Of a stretch of 38,215 nucleotides of DNA, positions 26,212 to 33,291 are shown piece after piece. Source of the stretch: an uncultured Verrucomicrobiota bacterium (lineage in GTDB: Bacteria > Verrucomicrobiota > Kiritimatiellia > RFP12 > UBA3636); the NCBI GenBank assembly GCA_949285835.1, contig CASEAR010000005.1:1-38215 (forward strand). The letters run 5' to 3'. Below the pieces are notes generated by a model. The model ran no database searches. It saw nothing but the letters and a program-made list of their open reading frames with translations, and had not been told where the DNA came from. The translations under genes and the position numbers were made by a program. Every line of letters starts with the position of its first letter. Positions within the stretch are counted from its first letter, which is position 1.

Positions 26212-27312
26212 TCATTCTCGGAATTCCGCCGGGATAGAAAAATGAGCGCCCTCAGCCATGGAGCCGTCTTTTACGTTTCCCGTTATGATTTCCGCCGCCT
26301 TGAGCAGCATTTTTCCGACATCAAAACCGACTCTCGGAACAGATACCGCCGGAGTGACATATTCCGGCCAGTTGCCGTGTATGACCACTTCTGCGTCCGC
26401 GCCGGCTCTGATGTTTATGGAAGGTAGAAAATTGACAGCGAAATCACCCATGAAATCGTCGAGAACAAGGAGCCCGTCCGGGCGTATTTTACTGTTTGTC
26501 CCAAACAAAAGCCGCAGGATCGACTTCAGCGCACTGAAATCGCCCCGTCCTACGGCAATCATCCAGTCCGGTTCATACGAAAGGCCGTTGTTTTCGAGAT
26601 GTGATTTGTCTATGCATGAATACGCTCCTTCCGGTCTTATAACGGCGATGCGGGATCGATGTTTGTTCCGGAGACAGCACAGCGCCTTGTTGATAATTTC
26701 ATCGCCGTCGCCGGATATGGAATACAGGCCGGGGCCATGGAATTTTTTGAAAAGCAGGACCTTCGTAATTTTGTCCAGTCCGGCCTTATCGGAGGAAAGC
26801 AGCCATTCGCATTCGGGTGTGGCTATTATTCCTGCAAGCCTTTCGCCGGCAAGATCAGAAAAAAGCCTTTCGGCGGAGTCTATATCCGTATTCCCGTAGG
26901 CGAGATTTTCGTAAAATACGGGCGAAATGTTCGGAATATGTGCGGAAAGACTTTCGGCAGCGCGCATAAAGGTTTCATCAAAAGCAGACCACAATTTGGA
27001 GCCGCGTGAGGATGAAAACAGGATGCCTATGTTGGTTCTGTTCGGGGTGTTGGCTTTAACAAAAGTTCCGCGCCGCCCGTGAGAGGAAATAAATCCGCCG
27101 TCCTTAAGTCTTCCGATGGCTATCTGCATTACCCCGCGGCTTACGCCGAATTCCTTTTCCAGCGCGCAGTACGTGGGTATCCTGTTTCCGGGGCGGTATT
27201 TTCCGGATACTATTCTTTTTCGTATCTCATGTTCGACATAATCGGATTGCGTAGGGAAAAAGGTGCTGGCCTGCGGCGCGATATTATATTTTTTTGTATT
27301 CCAGAAGTTCAT
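26212..27312 (-). CDS. GntR-type HTH regulator with LacI-like sensor domain
   Basis: The 366-residue protein has a winged-helix GntR domain at about residues 22-85: YVEHEIRKRIVSGKYRPGNRIPT, then EKEFGVSRGVMQIAIGRLK and GGFISSHGRRGTFV. The rest (GILFSSSRGSKLW, RLAGIIATPECEW, RIAVIRPEGAYS, RPDGLLVLDDFMGDF, ISFDVGKMLLKAA-like C terminus) follows the periplasmic-binding-protein/LacI sensor fold that binds sugars. This fusion is common in Lentisphaerota and related PVC bacteria next to glycoside hydrolase and surface genes. No earlier start is usable, because the next Met lies inside the HTH. The downstream gene begins at an ATGA overlap. It probably controls its own operon with the beta-helix genes. 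The promoter reads almost directly into the start codon (see the promoter entry). Confidence 0.92.
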   Translation of the reverse strand: MNFWNTKKYNIAPQASTFFPTQSDYVEHEIRKRIVSGKYRPGNRIPTYCALEKEFGVSRGVMQIAIGRLKDGGFISSHGRRGTFVKANTPNRTNIGILFSSSRGSKLWSAFDETFMRAAESLSAHIPNISPVFYENLAYGNTDIDSAERLFSDLAGERLAGIIATPECEWLLSSDKAGLDKITKVLLFKKFHGPGLYSISGDGDEIINKALCCLRNKHRSRIAVIRPEGAYSCIDKSHLENNGLSYEPDWMIAVGRGDFSALKSILRLLFGTNSKIRPDGLLVLDDFMGDFAVNFLPSINIRAGADAEVVIHGNWPEYVTPAVSVPRVGFDVGKMLLKAAEIITGNVKDGSMAEGAHFSIPAEFRE

Positions 27313-27323
27313 GATGTAACAAT

Positions 27324-27351
27324 ACTATAATCGTCCAGCTATTAATGTCAA
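27324..27351 (-). promoter_or_regulatory. strong sigma70-like promoter of the regulator gene
   Basis: On the minus strand a perfect TTGACA (27346-27351) is followed after 16 bases by TATAGT (27324-27329). The -10 box ends only 11 bases before the ATG at 27312, so the predicted transcript has about 5 untranslated bases and no Shine-Dalgarno site. Confidence 0.7.
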
Positions 27352-27417
27352 GCCGCATTTCAATCCGCGGAAAGTTGCAGAATGTAGCGTCCATACCCAA
27401 AGGTGGGATTACAGATG

Positions 27418-27443
27418 TAAAAAGAAACGCCCAAAAGAGGCGT
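27418..27443 (-). terminator. possible weak minus-strand terminator
   Basis: On the minus strand a 5-bp GC-rich stem (ACGCC/GGCGT, loop TCTTTTG) is followed by TTCTTTTTA. It would end a transcript coming from 27500-27850 on that strand, where no confident gene exists. The stem is short, so this is tentative. Confidence 0.35.
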
Positions 27444-27833
27444 ATTACCATTGCCGCTATGCGGGCAGAGTATTCCCGAGGCGGCGGAGATGGGATGTGC
27501 ATTTTTGTGTCTGCATATCGCTCTCTGGTGCGGATACGGGTTAAGTTCGAGATGCTTCTCTGCGGGGCGCATGATTCCGGCATGACTGAAAACGCCGGCG
27601 GGTGTGCTTCAAGACAGCGGTTTCATGGTCTTCCAATACAAGCACGGCAATGAGTGCTCTGCTCTCCGGAATGCTGTCTGGGGAATCTTCCGCCGTTAAA
27701 TATATGCCGTCATGCGGCCGGGCACGATGCGAAGCTCCGGTAGACAACTGCACAAGCGCGGCAATCGTCAGGTTCCCGGCTTTCCGGGGTTCCGTTCCCG
27801 TGGGTGGGAATAATGGGACCGGCTACATCCTTA

Positions 27834-27879
27834 TTTTTTGCCCACTAACGGGTGTTTCATTGCATATTGGATTTTTCCG
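27834..27879 (+). repeat. shared 46-base upstream element, copy B
   Basis: This copy aligns ungapped to 15748-15793. It begins TTTTTTGC, carries CGGGT and TGCATATTGGA, and ends TTTTCCG. It is followed after 25 bases by a TTGATT box, the same architecture as copy A. Confidence 0.75.
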
Positions 27880-27904
27880 TCCGGACTTTTCCGCGACAAA
27901 AGTA

Positions 27905-27934
27905 TTGATTTTTTATTGTGTAATAATGTATCAT
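27905..27934 (+). promoter_or_regulatory. candidate promoter of citrate synthase
   Basis: TTGATT (27905-27910), an 18-base spacer and TATCAT (27929-27934). The gene start is 58 bases downstream. It shares the -35 sequence and spacing with the candidate promoter before the beta-helix gene at 15877. Confidence 0.5.
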
Positions 27935-27992
27935 CAGCCCTCATTTTTGAGGAATTGGCATTTTAATCCGGTCGACTTGGAGGAACATTCAA

Positions 27993-29381
27993 ATGACAAA
28001 GACGGAAAATGAGAGGCCTGAGGCTGCCGGAACTTTCAAAGAATTCATAAGCGGACATATAGATCAGGTGCTTGACAACATGAAGATCGATCAGGATCTT
28101 TACAGGCACTACAATGTCAAGCGAGGACTCCGGAATGCCGATGGTTCCGGCGTGCTGGTCGGGCTCACGTCGGTAGGTTCCGTGGTTGGATACGGCATGA
28201 TGGAGCACGAAACTTATCCGGTGCCGGGCCGCCTGCTGTACCGCGGCATAGAGCTCAGGGATCTTGTGCGCGGTTTTCAGTCGGAGAATAGATTCGGGTT
28301 TGAAGAGACGGTCTTTCTGCTTCTTTTTGGTTATCTTCCCAAGACCGGGGAACTGGAGGAATTCTGCCGCCTGCTGGAGTCGATGCGCACGCTGAAGCCC
28401 GGATTCAAGGAATCTGCCATTCTGCATCTGCCGAGTCCGGACGTCATGAACAAACTGGCGAGATGCGTGCTTGCGTCATATGCGTTTGACGAAAATCCGG
28501 ACGATGTTTCTACAGAGAATGTTCTCAGGCAGAGTCTGGAACTCATAGCACAGCTCCCGACGTACGCCGTGTACGGGTATCAGGCCAAGGCGCACTACTA
28601 CATGGGTCAAGGCCTGCATATGAGGAATGTTGAGCCGGGTTTGAGCACGGCGGAACACATTCTTGCCCTGCTCCGCCCCCACAGCGCCTACACGATGCTG
28701 GAGGCGGAAATACTCGACTTGTGCCTGGTGCTGCACGCAGAACATGGCGGCGGCAACAATTCTACATTTACCACACACGTCGTATCGTCCACATTCACAG
28801 ATACGTACTCCGCAATTGCCGGCGCGATACTTTCCCTCAAGGGGCCGCGTCACGGAGGCGCGAATATTCAGGTATGCAACATGATGGACGATATCAAGGC
28901 GCATGTGTCAGACTGGAGCTCACGGGACGAAGTGGCGTCTTATCTGAAGGACATTCTGGACCGCAAGGCGTTTGACGGCAAGGGACTGATATACGGACTG
29001 GGTCATGCCGTGTACAAAATATCTGATCCCAGGGCGGAAATTCTTTTCGAAAAGGCGCGTCAGCTGGGGGAGGAGAACCCGCAGAGCGAGGCAGAATTCG
29101 GGCTGTACCAGACTGTGGCTGACATTGGGGCGGAACTTCTTCAGGCCAAGACGCATTCGCCGAACAAGCCGTGCATAAACGTGGATTTTTACTCGGGTTT
29201 TGTCTATAAGCTTCTGGGAATACCCGTGGATTTGTTCACACCGCTTTTTGCGGTGGGCAGGATCCCCGGGTGGTGTGCGCACAGACTGGAAGAACTTAAT
29301 TCGAACAGCCGCATAATACGTCCGGCATACAAATGCATACGTCCGGAATCGAAATACGTTCCCATGGCGCAGCGTGTGTGA
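27993..29381 (+). CDS. gltA: citrate synthase
   Basis: Condenses acetyl-CoA and oxaloacetate to citrate, entering the TCA cycle, in the cytoplasm. The start at 27993 has GGAGG about 10 bases upstream. Family signatures are HAEHGGGNNS with the first catalytic His at 251, GPRHGGAN with His287, GLGHAVYKISDPRA with His338, and VDFYSG with the catalytic Asp398. GLGHAVY, with Ala rather than Arg after His, is found in a subfamily of bacterial citrate synthases that differs from the E. coli GltA form (GFGHRVYK). At 462 residues it is slightly longer than most bacterial enzymes, with an extended N terminus (residues 1-55). The 2-methylcitrate synthase alternative cannot be fully excluded from motifs. 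The stop overlaps a GTG start of the dihydrouridine synthase. Confidence 0.95.
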   Translation: MTKTENERPEAAGTFKEFISGHIDQVLDNMKIDQDLYRHYNVKRGLRNADGSGVLVGLTSVGSVVGYGMMEHETYPVPGRLLYRGIELRDLVRGFQSENRFGFEETVFLLLFGYLPKTGELEEFCRLLESMRTLKPGFKESAILHLPSPDVMNKLARCVLASYAFDENPDDVSTENVLRQSLELIAQLPTYAVYGYQAKAHYYMGQGLHMRNVEPGLSTAEHILALLRPHSAYTMLEAEILDLCLVLHAEHGGGNNSTFTTHVVSSTFTDTYSAIAGAILSLKGPRHGGANIQVCNMMDDIKAHVSDWSSRDEVASYLKDILDRKAFDGKGLIYGLGHAVYKISDPRAEILFEKARQLGEENPQSEAEFGLYQTVADIGAELLQAKTHSPNKPCINVDFYSGFVYKLLGIPVDLFTPLFAVGRIPGWCAHRLEELNSNSRIIRPAYKCIRPESKYVPMAQRV

Positions 29382-30400
29382 AGCCGCGCATTTTTCTTGC
29401 ACCCATGGCGAATGTTACCGATTCCGCCATGCGTGTGATTTCGGCTGAAGGCGGCGCGCAGGAGTGCCGTACGGAAATGGTCGGTGCGGCGGGGCTTGCA
29501 AGGGGCGCGCTCAGGACGTTTCAGTTCCTGGAGAGGCTTCCGTGCGAGCGGACGCCGCTGACGGCTCACATATATGGCAGCGATCCGTATGACATAGAGA
29601 AGGCGTCTGCGGAGATTCGCTCTGCGGGCGGTTTTGCCGGGCTGGAAATAAACGGAGGCTGCCCCGTCCCTAAAGTAATGCGCAGCGGAGCCGGCGCCGC
29701 GCTTATGGACAAACCGGCGCTCATCGAGCGTCTGGTTGCCGCGGCGGTATCCGGAAGCGGTGGCATGCCGGTGTCTTTTAAAACGCGCGCCGGCTTCGAT
29801 CCCGGGCGCGTCACGGTGTACGATTGTGTCCGTGCGGCGGAAAACGGCGGTGCTTCGGCGGTTGTGGTCCACGGGCGGTTTGTCTCCGCCATGCACAGCG
29901 GTCCCGTGAGGCGCGATCTTATACGCTGCGCCGTTGAAGCGGTGGGTATTCCCGTGATTGCCAACGGCGGAGTGCGAAGCGGCGGTGATGCAGTGTCTCT
30001 GCTTGCGGAAACCGGTGCAGCGGGGGTGATGGTGGGTCAGGGGGCCATGGGGAATCCGTGGATATTTGAGGAGATCGGAGCCGCTTTCAGGTCGGAGCCC
30101 GCCCCGCCGCGTCCGGATTTCGAGGCGATACTCGGCATGCTCATACGGCATCTGGCGCTTTCGATGGAATTGCGCGCTCAGGTCAACTCACGTTTTCCGG
30201 AAGATGTGCTGCCGAACGAAACGCCCGAAGCGGGCGCGGTTCACGATTTCAGGAGATTTATGTTTCACTATTTCCGCGGGATGCGCGGAGTCACCGACCT
30301 CCGGCGTGAAATGGACTCGTACCGCACGGTGGAGGACATAATATCGGCGGCGAGGGAGAGGATCGCGCGCTGCCGGATTCCCGACGCCGGGAATCCGTGA
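29378..30400 (+). CDS. dus: tRNA-dihydrouridine synthase (Dus family)
   Basis: FMN- and NADPH-dependent reduction of uridine to dihydrouridine in tRNA D-loops. A GTG at 29378 is chosen, overlapping the citrate synthase stop (GTGTGA), because it begins exactly at KPRIFLAPMANVTDS; the ATG at 29333 would add 15 unlikely residues and overlap the upstream gene by 49 bases. Signatures: APMANVTDSAMR, the catalytic Cys95 in NGGCPVPK, the FMN-binding FKTRAGF, VVHGR and IANGGVRSGGDA, and the late VGQGAMGNPWIF. The length of 340 residues and the GGCP context suit the DusB subgroup, though the subtype is not certain. It is coupled to citrate synthase and converges with the SHD1 gene, with a hairpin between them. 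Confidence 0.92.
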   Translation: MKPRIFLAPMANVTDSAMRVISAEGGAQECRTEMVGAAGLARGALRTFQFLERLPCERTPLTAHIYGSDPYDIEKASAEIRSAGGFAGLEINGGCPVPKVMRSGAGAALMDKPALIERLVAAAVSGSGGMPVSFKTRAGFDPGRVTVYDCVRAAENGGASAVVVHGRFVSAMHSGPVRRDLIRCAVEAVGIPVIANGGVRSGGDAVSLLAETGAAGVMVGQGAMGNPWIFEEIGAAFRSEPAPPRPDFEAILGMLIRHLALSMELRAQVNSRFPEDVLPNETPEAGAVHDFRRFMFHYFRGMRGVTDLRREMDSYRTVEDIISAARERIARCRIPDAGNP

Positions 30401-30427
30401 CGGCCGCCGGTTGCACATGGCCGCGTC

Positions 30428-30449
30428 ATGCCTGAAGCCCGTCAGGCAT
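30428..30449. terminator. hairpin between convergent genes
   Basis: ATGCCTGA (30428-30435) and TCAGGCAT (30442-30449) are perfect complements with a 6-base loop, located between the dihydrouridine synthase and the SHD1 gene. Neither side has a good T-run, so its terminator role is only likely. Confidence 0.4.
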
Positions 30450-30488
30450 TCGCACGAGACGGGCGGCACGTCGCACTGCCGGTTCCCG

Positions 30489-31595
30489 TCACTTGACTTT
30501 TATGCTCATGCTGTATGCTGGAAGTTTCTTCTTAACCTCATATTTCAGCATTGATAGAGAGAAGCCGTCGTGCGCGCCGAGGGTCGACTGCAGTCTCATA
30601 GCGAATGATACCTTTTTGTTGTTGCATTCAAAGGAGACATTTTTGCCGCCGTACACGTCTCCGGAAATTGAAATGCTCTCCAAGTCCTTTGAGTATCCCT
30701 TTATGTTTTCACCGTAGTTGAATTCTCTGGTTTTCCCGTCATACGGCACAATTTTAATGGACGACCCCGCCGCCTTCTGCCTGCGTTCCTCGACAGGCGT
30801 GGAAAGGTCGAAGGAAATTGACGGGCCGGACAGACAATTTACCCGGATGCAGTGTTTTTCGTCTATTTCCTTATCCGCCCAGGCATTTATGGTGATGGAA
30901 TCCTCGGTCACCGTCAGTTCGGTGTCTACGGTGATGTCTCCTTCGACAAGCCGTTTAAGCGCGAAGACGGCGGGTGCGGCTGCCGTAACGATCTTTTCAG
31001 GCGCGGGCTGTGGAGGGTCTATCCATTTCATGTTCTTGAGCACATTCTGCGCCCATGGCCCCTGAGCCTCGGCGTAGTCGACGGATATGCGTATTCCGGG
31101 GCCTATGCTCTTCTGCTCCGCGTCGAGCACCTTGAACATGAATTCCCCGGTGCGGAGCACCTCCACCACAAAGCTGGGCGTCCGGAACCTCGTATTGAGC
31201 GATTTGCAATCGCCGTTTGAAAAGATAGGCAAGTTCTTTTCGTTCGAAGGCTGTATAACCTTCACGGGTTCGTTTTTCTGTCCGGGCGCGGGGCTGCTTG
31301 CCTGAGGCTGCGTTTCCGCGGCGTTTTTTTCCTGAGGACGTTCTGCCTGAGGGGTTTCTCCGGAGTTAAGTTTGAGCGCAAGCTCCCTTGACTCGGCGGA
31401 GAGCATGGAGCCTCTGATTGAAAAAGTGTCGCCGGCCTTGTTTTTCAGAACGACCGAAGGCCCCTCTATTTTCACGAACTCAGCCTCTATCGTTGCACCG
31501 GTACGGTTGCTCCACTTATAAAATTCTCCTTCTCCGGAGGCATAACCTGCCGCCGAAAACAGCGCGGCAACGGTAAACACAGCGAGATACCGCAT
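30489..31595 (-). CDS. secreted SHD1-domain protein
   Basis: Signal peptide at residues 1-20 (MRYLAVFTVAALFSAAGYAS), and AAAGGAG 7 bases before the ATG. Residues about 24-75 match the SHD1 pattern seen in many planctomycete and verrucomicrobial secreted proteins: FYKWSNRTG..IEAEFVKIEG..VVLKNKAGDTFSI, then LSAESRE. A Pro/Gln/Glu-rich linker follows (about 80-115), then a beta-rich C-terminal domain with no recognised family. SHD1 domains are usually peptide-binding adaptors; in these bacteria they occur N-terminally on many periplasmic or secreted proteins of unknown role. It is convergent with the dihydrouridine synthase gene and divergent from the membrane coiled-coil gene. No catalytic motif is visible. 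Confidence 0.87.
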   Translation of the reverse strand: MRYLAVFTVAALFSAAGYASGEGEFYKWSNRTGATIEAEFVKIEGPSVVLKNKAGDTFSIRGSMLSAESRELALKLNSGETPQAERPQEKNAAETQPQASSPAPGQKNEPVKVIQPSNEKNLPIFSNGDCKSLNTRFRTPSFVVEVLRTGEFMFKVLDAEQKSIGPGIRISVDYAEAQGPWAQNVLKNMKWIDPPQPAPEKIVTAAAPAVFALKRLVEGDITVDTELTVTEDSITINAWADKEIDEKHCIRVNCLSGPSISFDLSTPVEERRQKAAGSSIKIVPYDGKTREFNYGENIKGYSKDLESISISGDVYGGKNVSFECNNKKVSFAMRLQSTLGAHDGFSLSMLKYEVKKKLPAYSMSIKVK

Positions 31596-31686
31596 ACGTA
31601 TACTCCTTTCCCCGGCGCGGAGCCGCGTCCGGCTCCGGCGCCCGAATACACTCCGCCAGTCCGCGGAATACTATCATGTACGCTCC

Positions 31687-31716
31687 ATACTACCATATCG
31701 GACTAGTTGTCCGCAA
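31687..31716 (-). promoter_or_regulatory. candidate SHD1 promoter
   Basis: On the minus strand TTGCGG (31711-31716), an 18-base spacer and TAGTAT (31687-31692). The 12-bp palindrome at 31715-31726 overlaps the -35 box. It lies about 90 bases upstream of the SHD1 start. Confidence 0.35.
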
Positions 31717-31860
31717 TGCCGGCATTCGGGGGCCGCAAAACGGGTTATCGCGGCGGCTCCAGTACCGGAAAAAAGGAAAATAAGACGGAATGCAGTGAAG
31801 AGGTATTCCGGAAGCGCGTAAGGCCTAAATACCGGCGCACGCTGTAATTGTTTGTTTTTG

Positions 31861-31889
31861 TGTTGCATTTTGGAACAAAGTCATATAAT
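31861..31889 (+). promoter_or_regulatory. promoter of the membrane coiled-coil gene
   Basis: A perfect TATAAT at 31884-31889 is preceded at 17-base spacing by TGTTGC, with TTGCAT at 15-base spacing as an alternative -35. The start codon is 54 bases downstream. Confidence 0.5.
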
Positions 31890-31943
31890 CTAGAGCGAGT
31901 TGGTTTTACAGTTCAACAACAAGCTTTCTATACGGGAGCCATC

Positions 31944-33059
31944 ATGGGCAAGTTGCTTAAAATTTTGACGGTGTTTGTCTTTCTGTTCAGCATAGGCGTT
32001 TTTGTCGTCGGGATGCTGAATTTTCAAAAACGCGAATTGCTTATAGGCCGTACTCACGCGCTTGAAGAGAAGGTCATTGCGCTTGCGCTTACTCTTGAGG
32101 AAAGCGATCCTGTTTTCGATGGGGTGTCGAGTCATCCGGAGCAGGACATCGATGAAGTGACAAACAAGCCCAACGACGCCCCCATGACGTCGGATTTCTG
32201 GAGTACATACAACGACAGTCTTGAGGTAGTCGGCACACCGACGATGAATATCGGCACCCAGGCTTCGCGCCTGCAGCTTCGGCAGTACTACTTCCTGGAA
32301 AACGGGAAGCCGAAGAAAAATATTCTCGGTGAGTACGAGACATCTGGCGCCGGCACCATGAATGAGCTTCTCGGCAGAGTCCTCGACCGCGCCAAGGCGC
32401 AGCAGACCAATCTGAGCAAGACACGTGAACAGCTGAGGGTCGTCCGCGAGGAACTGGAAAAGGTTATCTTGAATTTGAATGATGAGAAGAAGGCTCGCCG
32501 CATCAATCTCAAGACGATAACGGATCTTGAAGCCAAGGTCGTAGAGCTCACTTCTCAGATCGATCAGCTCCGTTCCCAGATCGACCAGCTGAATCGCGAG
32601 AAGCTTGAACTCAACGATACGATATCCGCGCTTCGCAACGATTTGAACACCGCCAAAGAACAGCTTTCCTCGCAGGAAGTGGAAATCAACAGGCTCAAGG
32701 AGGAGATCAAGCGCCTCACGGCCGACAATACGAACTTCACCCAGCATGAAAGCGGGACTGTTACGCTTTCTCCCGGGGTCAAGGGCAAGGTCGTGCGTGT
32801 GGAGCCCGAGTGGTCTTTCGTGATCGTGGAGCTCACGGAAGAAGCCATGAAGGAGATTTTCGGCGAAGATCTTTCCGGCGATTTTGTCCCTGTTGAGATG
32901 ATGGTGCATCGCAAAGACTATAATGGTGTCGCCGGAGATGTGGTCACGCGCGTCAGGATTACCGGCGTGACGCGCAACGGCAGCAACTGGGCTATTGCCG
33001 ACAATCTCAGCGGCTGGGAGCAGGCGCCTGTTCAGGTTGGCGATGAAGTTATCTACTGA
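31944..33059 (+). CDS. membrane-anchored coiled-coil protein
   Basis: The ATG at 31944 has GGGAG 5 bases upstream and directly precedes a transmembrane helix at residues 5-25 (LLKILTVFVFLFSIGVFVVG). The longer open frame from 31848 would start inside the promoter region. A long heptad-rich coiled coil occupies about residues 142-263 (LEAKVVELTSQIDQLRSQID and neighbours). The C-terminal 100 residues (GVKGKVVRVEPEWSFVIVEL, then VVTRVRITGVTRNGSNWAIA, then VQVGDEVIY) form a beta-rich domain with the repeated turn pattern seen in MreC-like and other envelope adaptor proteins. Function is unknown; an envelope-spanning spacer facing the periplasm is plausible. Its 3' end overlaps the small lipoprotein gene by 17 bases. 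Confidence 0.85.
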   Translation: MGKLLKILTVFVFLFSIGVFVVGMLNFQKRELLIGRTHALEEKVIALALTLEESDPVFDGVSSHPEQDIDEVTNKPNDAPMTSDFWSTYNDSLEVVGTPTMNIGTQASRLQLRQYYFLENGKPKKNILGEYETSGAGTMNELLGRVLDRAKAQQTNLSKTREQLRVVREELEKVILNLNDEKKARRINLKTITDLEAKVVELTSQIDQLRSQIDQLNREKLELNDTISALRNDLNTAKEQLSSQEVEINRLKEEIKRLTADNTNFTQHESGTVTLSPGVKGKVVRVEPEWSFVIVELTEEAMKEIFGEDLSGDFVPVEMMVHRKDYNGVAGDVVTRVRITGVTRNGSNWAIADNLSGWEQAPVQVGDEVIY

Positions 33060-33222
33060 CAAACTTTGCGGGGCGGTCCTTGCGGCCGCCGCTTTGCTTC
33101 TGGCTGTTACGGTGTGCGGATGCAAGGCGATGTCCGATCCGGACGGGACGGATCTGAATTGGGCGGAGCGTCCGGAGTGGGAGTTTTCCCCGGCGATACC
33201 GTCATCGATGCTGCAGCGCTGA
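33043..33222 (+). CDS. small lipoprotein
   Basis: The ATG at 33043 lies inside the preceding gene (17-base overlap) and begins a 59-residue product with a lipoprotein-like signal (MKLSTDKLCGAVLAAAALLL, then VTVCGC, with Cys in an atypical -2 position). The mature part is about 30 residues with a Trp-rich NWAERPEWEF motif. The overlap suggests translational coupling to the membrane coiled-coil protein, so the two may act together in the envelope. A weak ribosome site precedes the start. It is followed by a strong terminator at 33237. The product is short, so confidence rests on the signal sequence and the overlap; no family is recognised. Confidence 0.65.
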   Translation: MKLSTDKLCGAVLAAAALLLAVTVCGCKAMSDPDGTDLNWAERPEWEFSPAIPSSMLQR

Positions 33223-33236
33223 CGTCCGGTTGTCTT

Positions 33237-33268
33237 GGCGGCGTGTTGTTGCGCCGCCTGTTTTTTTT
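33237..33268 (+). terminator. strong intrinsic terminator
   Basis: The stem GGCGGCG (33237-33243) pairs with CGCCGCC (33252-33258), loop of 8, followed by TG and eight T (33261-33268). It closes the transcript of the coiled-coil and lipoprotein genes. The adenylate kinase ATG lies only 23 bases beyond it. Confidence 0.92.
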
Positions 33269-33291
33269 CTGATTTTTCAGAGAGGTGCGAT

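Larger units (their letters stand above)
27313..27992. other. 680-base intergenic region with regulatory elements and a decayed-looking ORF
   Basis: The region separates divergent genes (regulator, citrate synthase). It contains the regulator promoter, the weak minus-strand terminator, the shared element copy B and the citrate synthase promoter. The plus-strand ORFs at 27345-27653 and 27602-28012 lack ribosome sites or recognisable domains. A minus-strand fragment at 27541-27753 includes a fairly protein-like stretch (GIYLTAEDSPDSIPESRA) but is interrupted, so it is not called. Confidence 0.6.
31596..31943. other. 348-base divergent intergenic region with promoters on both strands
   Basis: No coding sequence is supported. 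It separates the SHD1 gene (minus) and the membrane coiled-coil gene (plus). It contains the two candidate promoters listed separately and a perfect 12-bp palindrome AATGCCGGCATT at 31715-31726 near the minus-strand -35 box, a possible operator. Confidence 0.55.

Noticed and set aside
27345..28012. Plus-strand ORFs 27345-27653 and 27602-28012 upstream of citrate synthase
   Set aside because: No ribosome site or domain, and they run through promoter and shared-element sequence.
33235..33291. Start of adenylate kinase at 33235
   Set aside because: This frame opening runs through the terminator hairpin and the P-loop would be displaced from the N terminus.
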